Source of the DNA: Acinetobacter vivianii
GTDB taxonomy: Bacteria > Pseudomonadota > Gammaproteobacteria > Pseudomonadales > Moraxellaceae
Direction of reading: 5' to 3'
Assembly: GCF_014635885.1 (NCBI RefSeq)
Contig: NZ_BMDR01000009.1
Coordinates: 55,100-119,099 of the forward strand
DNA length: 64,000 bases
Below, in pieces: positions 37,465 to 48,499 of this stretch (position 1 is the first letter of the stretch; the number at the start of each line of letters is the position of its first letter). A program made the position numbers and the translations under genes. The notes under the pieces are model-generated. The model did no database searches and was not told the DNA's origin. It saw only the letters and a list, made by a program, of their open reading frames with translations.

Positions 37465-37493
37465 AAGCAAATCACCCAGTCAAGATGATTTGC
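37465..37493 (-). terminator. Rho-independent terminator of the hemerythrin gene
   Basis: GCAAATCA/TGATTTGC stem with an A-run on its left, a U-run on the minus strand. It lies 100 bp past the hemerythrin stop. Confidence 0.75.
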
Positions 37494-37520
37494 TGCGCAC
37501 CAGTTATTATTTTTTAATTA

Positions 37521-37573
37521 GATCCCTTGTATATCACTCATACCAACCTTATTATTTTTTATAACAAGGGATC
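37521..37573. repeat. Long-loop inverted repeat in the hemerythrin 3' region
   Basis: GATCCCTTGT (37521-37530) pairs with ACAAGGGATC (37564-37573) across a 33-base loop. A run of seven T follows on the plus strand, where no gene ends, so its role is unclear. Confidence 0.5.
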
Positions 37574-37592
37574 TTTTTTTATTATCTTTTTA

Positions 37593-38048
37593 TTATGAGA
37601 AGAATCGAGAAAACCAGTTCTTCCCTTTTTTCTTTTCATTTTCTTTAATAATACCAATCATATTTTCTTTGACAGCACCAACATAATCGGCATCATCATG
37701 ACGAATATGATTAATCAACCACTTTGATAGTGCTTCATGCAACTCACTATCAATTTCCTGCCCCAACTCAAAACGCTGACGATAAGTCTCTATCTTTTTG
37801 ATAAATAAGTCATGTACTCGCTTATGTGGTACACGATACTTATAGTTCGCTTCTTCCTGCAAACTTTCTTCAAAGGTAAAATGAGACTGGGTATAATCAA
37901 TAATATTATCCAGAATCCCCTTTAACTTCGCACGGTCATCGTCTTCTTTTAATTCATCAATTTCATTAATATAATCTAGAATACGACGATGTTGATCATC
38001 AATTACTTCTATTCCTGTATTATATTCGACAGACCATTTCATCCCCAT
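37593..38048 (-). CDS. Bacteriohemerythrin
   Basis: About 151 residues with a full set of di-iron ligands. Numbered from an in-frame TTG at 38060 these are H24 (DDQHRR), H60 and E64 (HFTFEE), H79 and H83 (PHKRVH), H118 and D123 (HIRHDD). It binds O2 reversibly at a di-iron centre; roles proposed for such proteins are O2 supply or sensing. True starts are ATG 38048 or ATG 38042 (beginning MKWS as in many relatives); GGGG precedes each. The C-terminal KKKGKNWFSRFF tail is basic and amphipathic and could touch the membrane. Monocistronic. Confidence 0.9.
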   Translation of the reverse strand: MGMKWSVEYNTGIEVIDDQHRRILDYINEIDELKEDDDRAKLKGILDNIIDYTQSHFTFEESLQEEANYKYRVPHKRVHDLFIKKIETYRQRFELGQEIDSELHEALSKWLINHIRHDDADYVGAVKENMIGIIKENEKKKGKNWFSRFFS

Positions 38049-38256
38049 ATCAAACCCCAAACCATATTTGATTTATTGAATACAAATATAATATCGACAA
38101 AAGATTTAAATAAAAACGCAGCATTTTTGTCAGGTTTGCAGTTTTTATGTATAAAATAAAATAAGCTGTTGTTTTATATTTAATTTAATATTTTCACCGA
38201 CCAAAACACTCAAGTATTTTTTAACCAACAAGAAAAACTATCTATCTAATTTTATT

Positions 38257-38325
38257 GATATAACCAGAACAATGAGAACTAATTTTTTAATAAAAAACAG
38301 TTCAAACATATATTCTGGTTATATC
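38257..38325. repeat. Long inverted repeat upstream of the hemerythrin gene
   Basis: GATATAACCAGAA (38257-38269) pairs perfectly with TTCTGGTTATATC (38313-38325). Inside, GAACT-A-ATTTTTT pairs with AAAAAA-C-AGTTC, so the whole forms one long imperfect hairpin. It lies 7 bp past the amidotransferase stop and may end that transcript. Confidence 0.55.
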
Positions 38326-38332
38326 TTCTATA

Positions 38333-39181
38333 TTAATACTGATCTGCTTTAGTTATTCGTTTTAATGCAGGATTTTCAGCTTCTCGGATTAAACGCTCTA
38401 CTCGTGTTAAAGCATGCAAAATCGGTTTACCGCACTGGAATAAGATCATTTCCCCAGGCTGGTATGCAGTCCATGCTTCGTTATGCGTTAAAGGCTCAGT
38501 GGTAATTACCGCCACACGATCTTCAGGTGTCGTGACCTGACTAAAATCGACCTCTACGTCCAGATCAATTAAATGTGCATGTTGAAAAGGATATTCACGT
38601 ACCAACCAATGCAGTTTAGTAGTGGCATAGCTATACAGAGCCTTACCATTCGACAAGCAGAAATTAAACGTTCCATGCTCTGCAATTTGTGGAGAAATAC
38701 GCTCTAATAGTGAAAAGATCTCTTCTAAACTTGGCTCGGTATAGCCAAATGCCTCAACCATCTGATCTAGTAAATAGCAAAATGCCAGCTCACTATCTGT
38801 ATTGCCGACAGGTTCAAAACGCCCGCTAAGCTCAGGTTTAAAGTCATGCAAATCGCCATTATGGGCAAAAATCCAGTGTCTGCCCCATAACTCACGCAAG
38901 AAAGGATGTGAATTCTCTAAGTTGATTTTGCCTTGTGTCGCTTTACGGATATGGGCAATGACATTACGAGACTTGATCGGATAGTTACGAATCAGATCTG
39001 CAATTGGAGATTCTACCGCCGATTGATTATCGACAAACAAACGGCAGGCTTTGTCTTCAAAGAATGCGATACCAAAGCCATCACAATGATCAGACGTGAC
39101 CCCTGCTCGTTGGGAGAACCCACGAAACGAAAAGGTAATATCTGTCGGGGTAGCACAATTCATTCCTAATAGCTGGCACAT
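38333..39181 (-). CDS. Class II glutamine amidotransferase (YafJ type)
   Basis: A 282-residue Ntn-hydrolase. C2 (after Met removal, MCQLLGMN) is the nucleophile. HCDGFGIAFFE, RNVIAHIRKATQG and WIFAHNGDL are the glutaminase-domain blocks. It stands alone without a synthase domain, as in YafJ/GAT1_2 proteins, and the recipient of the ammonia is unknown. Monocistronic. Confidence 0.9.
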   Translation of the reverse strand: MCQLLGMNCATPTDITFSFRGFSQRAGVTSDHCDGFGIAFFEDKACRLFVDNQSAVESPIADLIRNYPIKSRNVIAHIRKATQGKINLENSHPFLRELWGRHWIFAHNGDLHDFKPELSGRFEPVGNTDSELAFCYLLDQMVEAFGYTEPSLEEIFSLLERISPQIAEHGTFNFCLSNGKALYSYATTKLHWLVREYPFQHAHLIDLDVEVDFSQVTTPEDRVAVITTEPLTHNEAWTAYQPGEMILFQCGKPILHALTRVERLIREAENPALKRITKADQY

Positions 39182-39280
39182 ATCTTTTAACTATCTAACA
39201 TCTACGCCTATTGTGCATGAGGTTGAGATCGCTTGTAAATCTTAATATGTGCTCACTATTGGACGAGGAATGATATAAGA

Positions 39281-40057
39281 CTAACGTTGCACCATTTTGT
39301 TCATGACAAAAGACATGGCGATCTTATTCACTTCCAAAAACACAAAATAATCCAGACATTTAAAATCTTCATCATAAAATGCCTGTTTTGAAAGTTTCGA
39401 TTGCATACCTAGATAGGTCTGAAATAATTTTGGCATCCGTTCATCTTGCGGAAAACTATAATCAGGGCGTTCTGGTTCAAAAATACGCTTTGAACGGATA
39501 TCAATACTTTGATGCTCACCCAATTGCTGAATCTGGCGATGGGTGTAATAAGCACGCGCCAGATTATCGTCTAAATGAATACTGACACAGCCCATTAAAT
39601 ATTTGGCACGCATTGACCATAATACTTTAGGCACCAGATTCAACCACAGCATGGAAAGTGCTTTACCAGAACGGAATTGAGGGTGAACGCAAGTTCGACC
39701 AATTTCTAAAACACTCGGTAAATGTGATAAATGCGGAACAATTTCGAATTCCTGAGCGCTATAACTCTGCCCGATTTCATGGCCTTGAAATAATTTTAAT
39801 CGGGTATAGGCAACAATTTCACCTGTCCACTTCTCACGTAAAACGGCATGTTCACAGCCAAAATCATAAAGGTCTTGATCTAAACCATCTTCAAAATGCA
39901 TCCCAAATTGATGGCTAAATTGTGTAGCTCTAAAACGTTGTACATCTTGTAATTCTTTTAAATTATCCACCCATTCAAAACGGAACTGGTTTTGAGCTGG
40001 TTTGTGGCGTAAAGGTAAAGTCAATGTCTGGCGATATTGATTTAATTTTTCTAGCAT
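39281..40057 (-). CDS. GNAT-like N-acyltransferase, OlsB (ornithine lipid) family
   Basis: A 258-residue protein. VQRFRATQFSHQFG near 38-51, VAYTRLKLF near 82, and VLEIGRTCVHPQFRSGKALSMLW near 116-138 match the acyl-ACP:ornithine acyltransferase family (Acetyltransf_5), which makes lyso-ornithine lipid. The C-terminus adds about 60 residues. The partner acyltransferase OlsA is not adjacent. GGAGCTTTCATT precedes ATG 40057. Lipid-related N-acyltransferase is safe; ornithine as acceptor is inferred. Confidence 0.75.
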   Translation of the reverse strand: MLEKLNQYRQTLTLPLRHKPAQNQFRFEWVDNLKELQDVQRFRATQFSHQFGMHFEDGLDQDLYDFGCEHAVLREKWTGEIVAYTRLKLFQGHEIGQSYSAQEFEIVPHLSHLPSVLEIGRTCVHPQFRSGKALSMLWLNLVPKVLWSMRAKYLMGCVSIHLDDNLARAYYTHRQIQQLGEHQSIDIRSKRIFEPERPDYSFPQDERMPKLFQTYLGMQSKLSKQAFYDEDFKCLDYFVFLEVNKIAMSFVMNKMVQR

Positions 40058-40138
40058 AATGAAAGCTCCTTATGGCTAGATTTACCTTAAATTGCTTAAA
40101 TGACATTGAGATGACTAAAACATGAACAACACATGACG

Positions 40139-40172
40139 AAAAAAAGAGGCCGAATTAAGGCCCCTTTTGTTT
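40139..40172 (-). terminator. Rho-independent terminator of algC-argB
   Basis: AAAGaGGCC/GGCCcCTTT stem with a long A-run on the left, U-run on the minus strand, just past argB. Confidence 0.85.
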
Positions 40173-40184
40173 TCATCAGCAGAA

Positions 40185-42519
<2,335 letters not shown>

Positions 42520-42657
42520 AGCAAGCCCCTATTTTTATAATCATTCGATTATTCAAAAATGGCGAAATTATTAAGTAATTAATTAACCCTTGTTCAGAAA
42601 AATTAAAATAATTAATCAGTTGCTTTGTAATATACTTTAAACAAACAATCAATATGA

Positions 42658-42692
42658 AAAATGCAATGTTTTCCAGTAAAACATTGCATTTT
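42658..42692 (-). terminator. Rho-independent terminator of dut
   Basis: ATGCAATGTTTT/AAAACATTGCAT, a 12-bp stem with a five-base loop. On the minus strand TTTTTCATATT follows. Confidence 0.85.
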
Positions 42693-42712
42693 AAGTGATA
42701 TTTACCGGAAAA

Positions 42713-43165
42713 TTATTGCTTGCCCGTATGTCCGAAACCACCAGCACCGCGCTCAGTTGCAACAAATTCACTCACTTGTTCAAACTCAGCTTGTACGACT
42801 GGTACAAGAACATATTGTGCCAAACGCTCACCTGGTTCTAAACGGAATGTATTTTGACCACGGTTCCAGACAGATACCATCAATTCACCTTGATAATCTG
42901 AATCAATCAAGCCAACCAAGTTACCTAAAACGATACCGTGTTTATGGCCTAGACCTGAACGAGGCAAAATCAAACCAGCAAAGTTTGGATCTTCGATATA
43001 AATCGCCAAACCAGTTTTAACCAAAACAGTTTCACCTGGCGCAATATCAATCGCTGCATCTAAACATGCACGTAAATCTAAACCTGCTGAACCTGTGGTT
43101 GCATAAGAAGGCAAAGCCCACTCTTGACCTAAACGTGCATCTAATACTTTAACTTGGACTTTCAT
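42713..43165 (-). CDS. dut: Deoxyuridine 5'-triphosphate nucleotidohydrolase
   Basis: A 150-residue trimeric dUTPase. The five motifs are visible: AGLDLRA (I), [10 protein letters not shown] (II), [11 protein letters not shown] (III), [10 protein letters not shown] (IV) and [10 protein letters not shown] (V). It hydrolyses dUTP to dUMP and PPi, keeping uracil out of DNA. A rep helicase gene and a small exported-protein gene lie upstream on the same strand. Confidence 0.97.
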   Translation of the reverse strand: MKVQVKVLDARLGQEWALPSYATTGSAGLDLRACLDAAIDIAPGETVLVKTGLAIYIEDPNFAGLILPRSGLGHKHGIVLGNLVGLIDSDYQGELMVSVWNRGQNTFRLEPGERLAQYVLVPVVQAEFEQVSEFVATERGAGGFGHTGKQ

Positions 43166-43224
43166 AAAGCTAACCTTTCGAATATAAAACTTCTACTTCC
43201 AAAGACTAGAAGATATGTAATCAA

Positions 43225-43698
43225 CTAATCTTTTAAATTTCTCATAAAATTTGAATACAAATCCCAATCTGGTTGATAAGTTTCAACAATTTTTATTGGA
43301 TAAATTTTCTTACCCTTTAAAACTTGATTGAATTTCTTTTTCCAAACAATCGGATTTTTTACATACCAGACCCATTCTTTTCTAGAGTTTCCAGTTACAA
43401 CTAAAACTAGTTGGCCTAGATCTTTGGTATCTAATTTAGAAATATCTTCTTCAAAATCAAATTGTGCACCCATTGTTGGAGAATCAGGCATTCCACTCTT
43501 ATTAATATCTGAGTAATGCCAATAAATTCTCAATAAATATGGATAATTCGACTTGACTATACCTTCTGCATATTTGCCACGAAATACTAGAACTTTTCCA
43601 TTTTCAAAACCTTTTGCAGTAAAATAGGTTTCTTCTGCTGTTACGGTTTGGCTAAAAAACAGCAATGATAGAAAAGTAATAAAAATATATCGCTTCAC
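43225..43698 (-). CDS. Exported protein of unknown function (DUF695-like)
   Basis: A 157-residue protein with a cleavable signal peptide (YIFITFLSLLFFSQTVTA, cut after residue 21). The mature part, with IYWHYSDINKSGMPDS, FDFEEDI and NSRKEWVWYV, resembles the DUF695 pattern. The start is a GTG at 43698, 6 bp behind rep and without a clear ribosome site, so coupling to rep translation is likely. It is richer in A/T than its neighbours. No function can be given. Confidence 0.65.
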   Translation of the reverse strand: MKRYIFITFLSLLFFSQTVTAEETYFTAKGFENGKVLVFRGKYAEGIVKSNYPYLLRIYWHYSDINKSGMPDSPTMGAQFDFEEDISKLDTKDLGQLVLVVTGNSRKEWVWYVKNPIVWKKKFNQVLKGKKIYPIKIVETYQPDWDLYSNFMRNLKD

Positions 43699-43704
43699 AA
43701 AAAA

Positions 43705-45744
43705 CTATCGTTTCAACAATGCTTTTAAATTGGCAAGATACTGCTGCGCCTGCTCTTTTGGATCAACATTCGGCGCCAGTTTCTTTTTACGGCCATGCCA
43801 TTCCAGATCATCTTGTGGCATTTCATCCAAGAAGCGACTTGGCGTCATCTGACGCATTTGTCCACCGTTCTTACGCTGTTCTGCCAGTGTCAAAGTCAGA
43901 CCTTGACGCGCACGGGTAATTCCCACGTACATCAAACGGCGTTCTTCCTCGATGGTTTCCGATGCAATCGAGTTCTTGTGTGGTAATAGTTCTTCTTCCA
44001 GACCAATCATATACACATAAGGGAACTCCAGACCTTTTGCCGCATGCAAAGTCAACAAGTTCACTTTATCAGTATCTTCTTCTTCCTGTTGCTGCTCAAG
44101 CATATCCAGCAGTACCAGCTTACGAATCACGCTTTCAATATTTTTCTCATCGACATCGTCCGTACGATTCAATAAGTTTTGAATACTGCTATATAAACTT
44201 TCGATGCTATCGAGCTTGGTTTTTTCCTGAGCAGGTGTTGCCGCCTGTTCACGAATATAATCGATATAACCAGCTTCATTGATCATCTGACGAACCTTTG
44301 GCATCGGCTCATCATCATCAAGTAACTCACGGGTAAATGTCGCGATAAAATCAGCAAACTCATGCAATTGTGTAGCTGCTTTCTTCGGTAACACCATGCT
44401 TAAGCGCTGGTCAGAAGATGCTGTTAGCAAAGACAAGGTATTTTCTTGGGCAAATAAACCCAGCTTTTCCAAAGTCACAGGCCCAATCGCCCGTTTTGGC
44501 GTATTAATAATACGCAAGAATGCACTGTCATCTTCCGGGTTAATGATGAGACGTAAATAACTCATCACATCCTTAATTTCTGCACGCGCGAAGAAAGACT
44601 GACCGCCCGACAGTTTATAAGGGATTTGCATCTGACGTAATTGGGTTTCAATGACACGCGCCTGGAAGTTTCCGCGATATAGCACCGCATAATCTTTCCA
44701 GTTTTTACCGTTCATCAATTTGTGCGTGATCAGATCTTTGACCACGCGTTCTGCTTCATCATCGTCATTTAAGCAGGTAATGACACGAATGGTTTCGCCA
44801 TGACCTTTATCACTCCACAATTTCTTATCGAAAATATGCGGGTTGTTCTCAATCACGGCATTGGCCGCTTTTAGAATACGACTGGTTGAACGATAGTTCT
44901 GCTCAAGTTTGATGACTTTAAGATTATGGAAGTCATCCTTCAATAACGCCATGTTTTCAGGCTTTGCACCACGCCATGCATAAATGGACTGGTCATCATC
45001 ACCTACGGCGGTGAACTGCCCCATCACCCCAACCAACAGCTTAACCAAGGTATATTGCGCAGTATTGGTATCCTGATATTCATCGACCAGTAAATAGCGA
45101 ACGCGGTTTTGCCATTTGTCACGTACTTCAGCATTTTCCTGAAGCAAACGTGTCGGCATCACGATCAGGTCATCAAAGTCTACGGCGTTATAGGCACGTA
45201 AGTTACGCTCATAGAGCTGATAAAGATGTGCAAACTGGACATCTTCAACCGTTTCACAAGTTGAATGTGCTTGTTCTGGAACGATAAGATCGTTTTTCCA
45301 GTCTGAAATTTTCTTCATTGCCTTGGCAAGAAGTTCTTTACTCTCTGCCCCTGACAAATTATCGCGCTGCATCAAATCCATCAGGATTCGCTTACAGTCA
45401 TCCGCATCTAAAATAGAAAAGTTGTTTTTAAGCGGTAAATGTTTTAATTCAAGACGAAGTAAATTCAAACCAAAAGTATGGAAGGTCGAAACCGAAAGTC
45501 CTTTTGCCTCTTCACGTGAAAGTAATTTACCTACACGTTCTTTCATTTCACGTGCAGCCTTATTGGTAAAGGTCATTGCCGTAATACGATAGGCTGGAAT
45601 ACCACATTGTTGTACCAAGAAAGCCACTTTTCGGGTAATTACTGAAGTTTTACCCGAACCTGCACCTGCGAGTACCAACAAAGGCCCCTGAACATATTTC
45701 ATGGCTTCAAGTTGCTTGTCATTAAGTTGACTGGCAGATGACAT
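43705..45744 (-). CDS. rep: ATP-dependent DNA helicase Rep (UvrD/SF1 family)
   Basis: A 679-residue 3'-5' SF1A helicase. Walker A is GAGSGKT (27-33), with TAMTFTNKAAREMKER (Ia), VDEYQDTN (II), GDDDQSIYAWRGA (III), YRS (IV), HAAKGLEFPYV (V) and VGITRARQGL (VI). Rep helps replication forks pass bound proteins. Length matches Rep better than UvrD, which is about 40-50 residues longer. A small exported-protein gene follows after 6 bp. Confidence 0.94.
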   Translation of the reverse strand: MSSASQLNDKQLEAMKYVQGPLLVLAGAGSGKTSVITRKVAFLVQQCGIPAYRITAMTFTNKAAREMKERVGKLLSREEAKGLSVSTFHTFGLNLLRLELKHLPLKNNFSILDADDCKRILMDLMQRDNLSGAESKELLAKAMKKISDWKNDLIVPEQAHSTCETVEDVQFAHLYQLYERNLRAYNAVDFDDLIVMPTRLLQENAEVRDKWQNRVRYLLVDEYQDTNTAQYTLVKLLVGVMGQFTAVGDDDQSIYAWRGAKPENMALLKDDFHNLKVIKLEQNYRSTSRILKAANAVIENNPHIFDKKLWSDKGHGETIRVITCLNDDDEAERVVKDLITHKLMNGKNWKDYAVLYRGNFQARVIETQLRQMQIPYKLSGGQSFFARAEIKDVMSYLRLIINPEDDSAFLRIINTPKRAIGPVTLEKLGLFAQENTLSLLTASSDQRLSMVLPKKAATQLHEFADFIATFTRELLDDDEPMPKVRQMINEAGYIDYIREQAATPAQEKTKLDSIESLYSSIQNLLNRTDDVDEKNIESVIRKLVLLDMLEQQQEEEDTDKVNLLTLHAAKGLEFPYVYMIGLEEELLPHKNSIASETIEEERRLMYVGITRARQGLTLTLAEQRKNGGQMRQMTPSRFLDEMPQDDLEWHGRKKKLAPNVDPKEQAQQYLANLKALLKR

Positions 45745-45994
45745 TGGTTATTCCTCTCTCGTTTCCGAGCCTGATTTTTCGAGCACAATTATAGACATCT
45801 ATGTTTTAGAATCCCAATAGTAAATCTAGGGATATGTATAAATTATGATGTTTCAATTTTTAATAACGACACTGATTGTCGCTCAACATAAAAAGTATAG
45901 TTAGTATCTTGATTTTAATTATCTTAAAATAGCTTTTTGACTCAAAAATAAATCAAGATTAGCTTCAAACGTCTATACTTATTAAGGATTTGAC

Positions 45995-46417
45995 ATGAAA
46001 TTTCTAGCGGTAATTGCCCTAATAACAGCTCTCTCTGCTTGTGCAACAACCCCCACAACAATTGAAAGTGCAAATGTTGTGCCTCCCCAAAGAATCTATC
46101 AACAAACGTATTTTACAGAACATAAAAATAGTATTGAGGCTAAAGTTGTTTTCTTCCGGGATAAAGGACTAACAGGCTTTGGTTGCTCATATGATCTATA
46201 TATTAATAATCAAAAATCTTTTTCACTCAAACAAAATGAACAAGCAACAATTTTCTTAAAACCTGATTCATATATTTTTAGACTTGAGACTAGCAAAAAT
46301 AGTCTTTGCCCCACTATTGTAGATTCACAAGAAGCAAATATTAAGTCGAATGCTGAATTAGAATACAGAGTATCTCTACCCTCGGATGCAAATGCCCGTC
46401 TAGTCAGAATCAAATAG
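45995..46417 (+). CDS. Small putative lipoprotein, unknown function
   Basis: A 140-residue protein. The signal peptide ends in lipobox ALSAC (C16), so it should be lipidated. The mature part has KVVFFRDKGLTGFGCSYDLYINN and a beta-rich pattern similar to small DUF2846-like lipoproteins, which I cannot confirm. AAGGATTTGAC precedes ATG 45995. Monocistronic, convergent with the OmpA-like gene, with which it shares a terminator. Confidence 0.75.
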   Translation: MKFLAVIALITALSACATTPTTIESANVVPPQRIYQQTYFTEHKNSIEAKVVFFRDKGLTGFGCSYDLYINNQKSFSLKQNEQATIFLKPDSYIFRLETSKNSLCPTIVDSQEANIKSNAELEYRVSLPSDANARLVRIK

Positions 46418-46482
46418 TCAGTTGATAAAGTTCTTAGAAAAGTATTCTTCATTTGACAAAACATTCCTTTTCAAATCCCAAT

Positions 46483-46510
46483 AAAAAAACCACCCGAAGG
46501 TGGTTTTTTA
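46483..46510. terminator. Bidirectional rho-independent terminator
   Basis: AAAAAACCACC-CGAA-GGTGGTTTTTT, a perfect stem with a stable tetraloop, between the small lipoprotein gene and the convergent OmpA-like gene. Confidence 0.93.
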
Positions 46511-46524
46511 GAAATCAGTAAAAA

Positions 46525-47178
46525 TTACTGTTTTGCATAAATGCTGATTTCTACACGACGGTTTTGCTCTTTACCAGCAGCAGTCGCGTTTGAAGCGATC
46601 GGGTTAGAAGAACCATAACCTTGCGCATCGATACGGCTAGAAGATACGCCTTGGTTAGCTAAATAGTTTTTAACTGATTGAGCACGTGCTTGAGATAATG
46701 GGATGTTGATTGAATCGTTACCTGTATTATCTGTATAACCAGTTACAAGAATCGCACTCTTGTTATCTTCACCTAAAGTTTGCGCTACTTTGTTTAAAGT
46801 GCTGTAGAAGTTAGGTTTGATGTTTGATTTGTTTGTATCAAAAGTAATGCTACCAGGCATGATTAACTGAACAGAACCATCTGGGTTACGGCCTACTTCT
46901 ACGCCAGTACCAGCCATTTGCTCACGTAATTTTTTCTCTTTATTGTCGAGATATAAACCACCAGCAGCACCAAGAACAGCACCGATTGCCGCAGCACGGT
47001 TGTTTTGTTTACTTGTATTTGCGTTACCTTTAGATACGCCATAACCTGCAGCTGCACCAATTAATGCACCTAGAGCAGATTTGTCATATTCTACGCCACC
47101 GATGTTATTACCTGTAGTTTGGCAACCAGAAAGTACCAATCCAGCCCCTACGAGTGTTGAAATTACTAATGCACGCAT
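46525..47178 (-). CDS. OmpA family lipoprotein (YiaD-like)
   Basis: A 217-residue outer-membrane lipoprotein. Lipobox LVLSGC gives C19. Residues 33-80 are a glycine-zipper segment (ALGALIGAAAGYGVSKG, AAIGAVLGAAGGLYL). Residues 105-217 are an OmpA C-terminal domain with peptidoglycan-binding NIPLSQARAQSVKNYL and NRRVEI. It tethers the outer membrane to peptidoglycan. CAGGAGCTACGCA precedes the ATG. A perfect CRP/Vfr-type site lies about 190 bp upstream. Confidence 0.92.
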   Translation of the reverse strand: MRALVISTLVGAGLVLSGCQTTGNNIGGVEYDKSALGALIGAAAGYGVSKGNANTSKQNNRAAAIGAVLGAAGGLYLDNKEKKLREQMAGTGVEVGRNPDGSVQLIMPGSITFDTNKSNIKPNFYSTLNKVAQTLGEDNKSAILVTGYTDNTGNDSINIPLSQARAQSVKNYLANQGVSSSRIDAQGYGSSNPIASNATAAGKEQNRRVEISIYAKQ

Positions 47179-47557
47179 TGCGTAGCTCCTGTCTATGTAT
47201 TTTGTTGTCTGGACAAATAATGAATGAGAAAACTGGCCTAGACCATTGATATTTTGTTAATAATAAACACTTTATTTGTATTTTTGTAATATTTTGATGC
47301 ATTTTACTTGAATAAAGCACCACAATTTCTTCATGTTTATGATTGTCACACAATAAATATTTTATGTGACAATTATCACATACATGAAAATCCGCTTTCC
47401 CTCCTTCAAAAATCACATTTAATCGGAAAAAGCAGTGTTAACCCGCCTAAATATATAAAAATTGTCAACATCTGAAAATATACAGTTGTATTTCAACATC
47501 TGTTGTTTATAGTTGGAACATCTCTTTTTTCAAACATCTGCACTCAAGGCTCGATTT
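47179..47557. promoter_or_regulatory. Divergent region OmpA-like lipoprotein / acyltransferase
   Basis: 379 bp without a gene; A/T-rich. It contains the TATGTGA-N6-TCACATA palindrome at 47363-47382. An in-frame TTG at 47513 extends the acyltransferase frame but has no ribosome site. Confidence 0.5.
47363..47382. promoter_or_regulatory. Predicted CRP/Vfr binding site
   Basis: TATGTGA-CAATTA-TCACATA is a perfect 7+6+7 palindrome containing TGTGA-N6-TCACA, the consensus for cAMP receptor protein family regulators. It is nearly midway between two divergent genes (about 185 bp from one start codon, 176 bp from the other). Confidence 0.65.
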
Positions 47558-48475
47558 ATGTCTAACGCCAATAAAAAAGCGTCCTTATTGCAAAAAGTCA
47601 GTAAAGGATTAACCGTTAGTTCAGTCATTACAGGAAGTACATTTTTTCATGGCCCACCTGTACTGGCATTAGGTTTAACCAAATTATTTAAAAAATCATC
47701 AAAAGTAGACGAAACCAATATTCAGATTACCAACAGTTGGTTAGGGGTAAATAACTGGTTAATTGACAATGTATTGCCAGATTTACACTGGGATATCAGT
47801 ATTGATAAAAGCCTCGACCTGAATCTGCAAGGTCGATATATGATGATGTGTAACCATCAAAGCTGGGTCGATACCACAGTCAATCAATATTTTGGCCTAA
47901 CCCGTATGCCGCTCACCCGCTTTTTTACCAAATGGGAACTTATTTTTATTCCATTTGTCGGGCAAGCATTTAAAATCCTCGGCTTCCCGATGATGAAACG
48001 TCATACAAAAGAGCAAATCGCGAAGAATCCCGAACTAAAATCACGCGATATGCTGGAAGCACGTAAAGCCTGTGAACAGCTACTTAGTCAACCTTTTACC
48101 CTACTCAACTATTTAGAAGGAACCCGTTTTACTCCTGAAAAACATGCTGCACAACAATCCCCTTATCAAAACCTGCTTAAACCTAAAGCAGGCGGTCTTG
48201 CGTTAGCATTAAATATTCTTGGAGATAAAATTGATGCATTGGTCGATATGACTATTGTTTATCCAGACGGTGCGCCTGGTTACGGCGAATTCTGGCTCGG
48301 TGATGTGTCTCGCATTGCAGTAGATTTACGTAAAATAGATATTCCAGAGTGGGTACTTGGTGGTAATTATGAGGATGATCCCGTTTATCGTGAACGCTTC
48401 CAGAAATGGGTGGATCAGATCTGGACTGAAAAAGACCAGCTCATTAGCCAAATGAAAGCCAAATACCAGCAATAG
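47558..48475 (+). CDS. Membrane acyltransferase (YihG-like, lysophospholipid acyltransferase family)
   Basis: About 305 residues from ATG 47558; the upstream frame begins only with TTG. PlsC-type motifs are NHQSWVD (block I, near 100), LEGTRFTPE (block III, near 190) and a hydrophobic N-terminal segment. Family members acylate lysophosphatidic acid or lyso-phospholipids at the inner membrane. It is followed 24 bp later by the voltage-sensor-like gene and then minCDE. Pseudomonas has an acyltransferase (HtrB type) near min, but this is a different family. Confidence 0.85.
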   Translation: MSNANKKASLLQKVSKGLTVSSVITGSTFFHGPPVLALGLTKLFKKSSKVDETNIQITNSWLGVNNWLIDNVLPDLHWDISIDKSLDLNLQGRYMMMCNHQSWVDTTVNQYFGLTRMPLTRFFTKWELIFIPFVGQAFKILGFPMMKRHTKEQIAKNPELKSRDMLEARKACEQLLSQPFTLLNYLEGTRFTPEKHAAQQSPYQNLLKPKAGGLALALNILGDKIDALVDMTIVYPDGAPGYGEFWLGDVSRIAVDLRKIDIPEWVLGGNYEDDPVYRERFQKWVDQIWTEKDQLISQMKAKYQQ

Positions 48476-48499
48476 TTTCAAAAGGAATTGTAGTAAGAC

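Noticed and set aside
47513..47557. Extension of the acyltransferase to a TTG at 47513
   Set aside because: TTG without a ribosome site; ATG 47558 gives a normal N-terminus.
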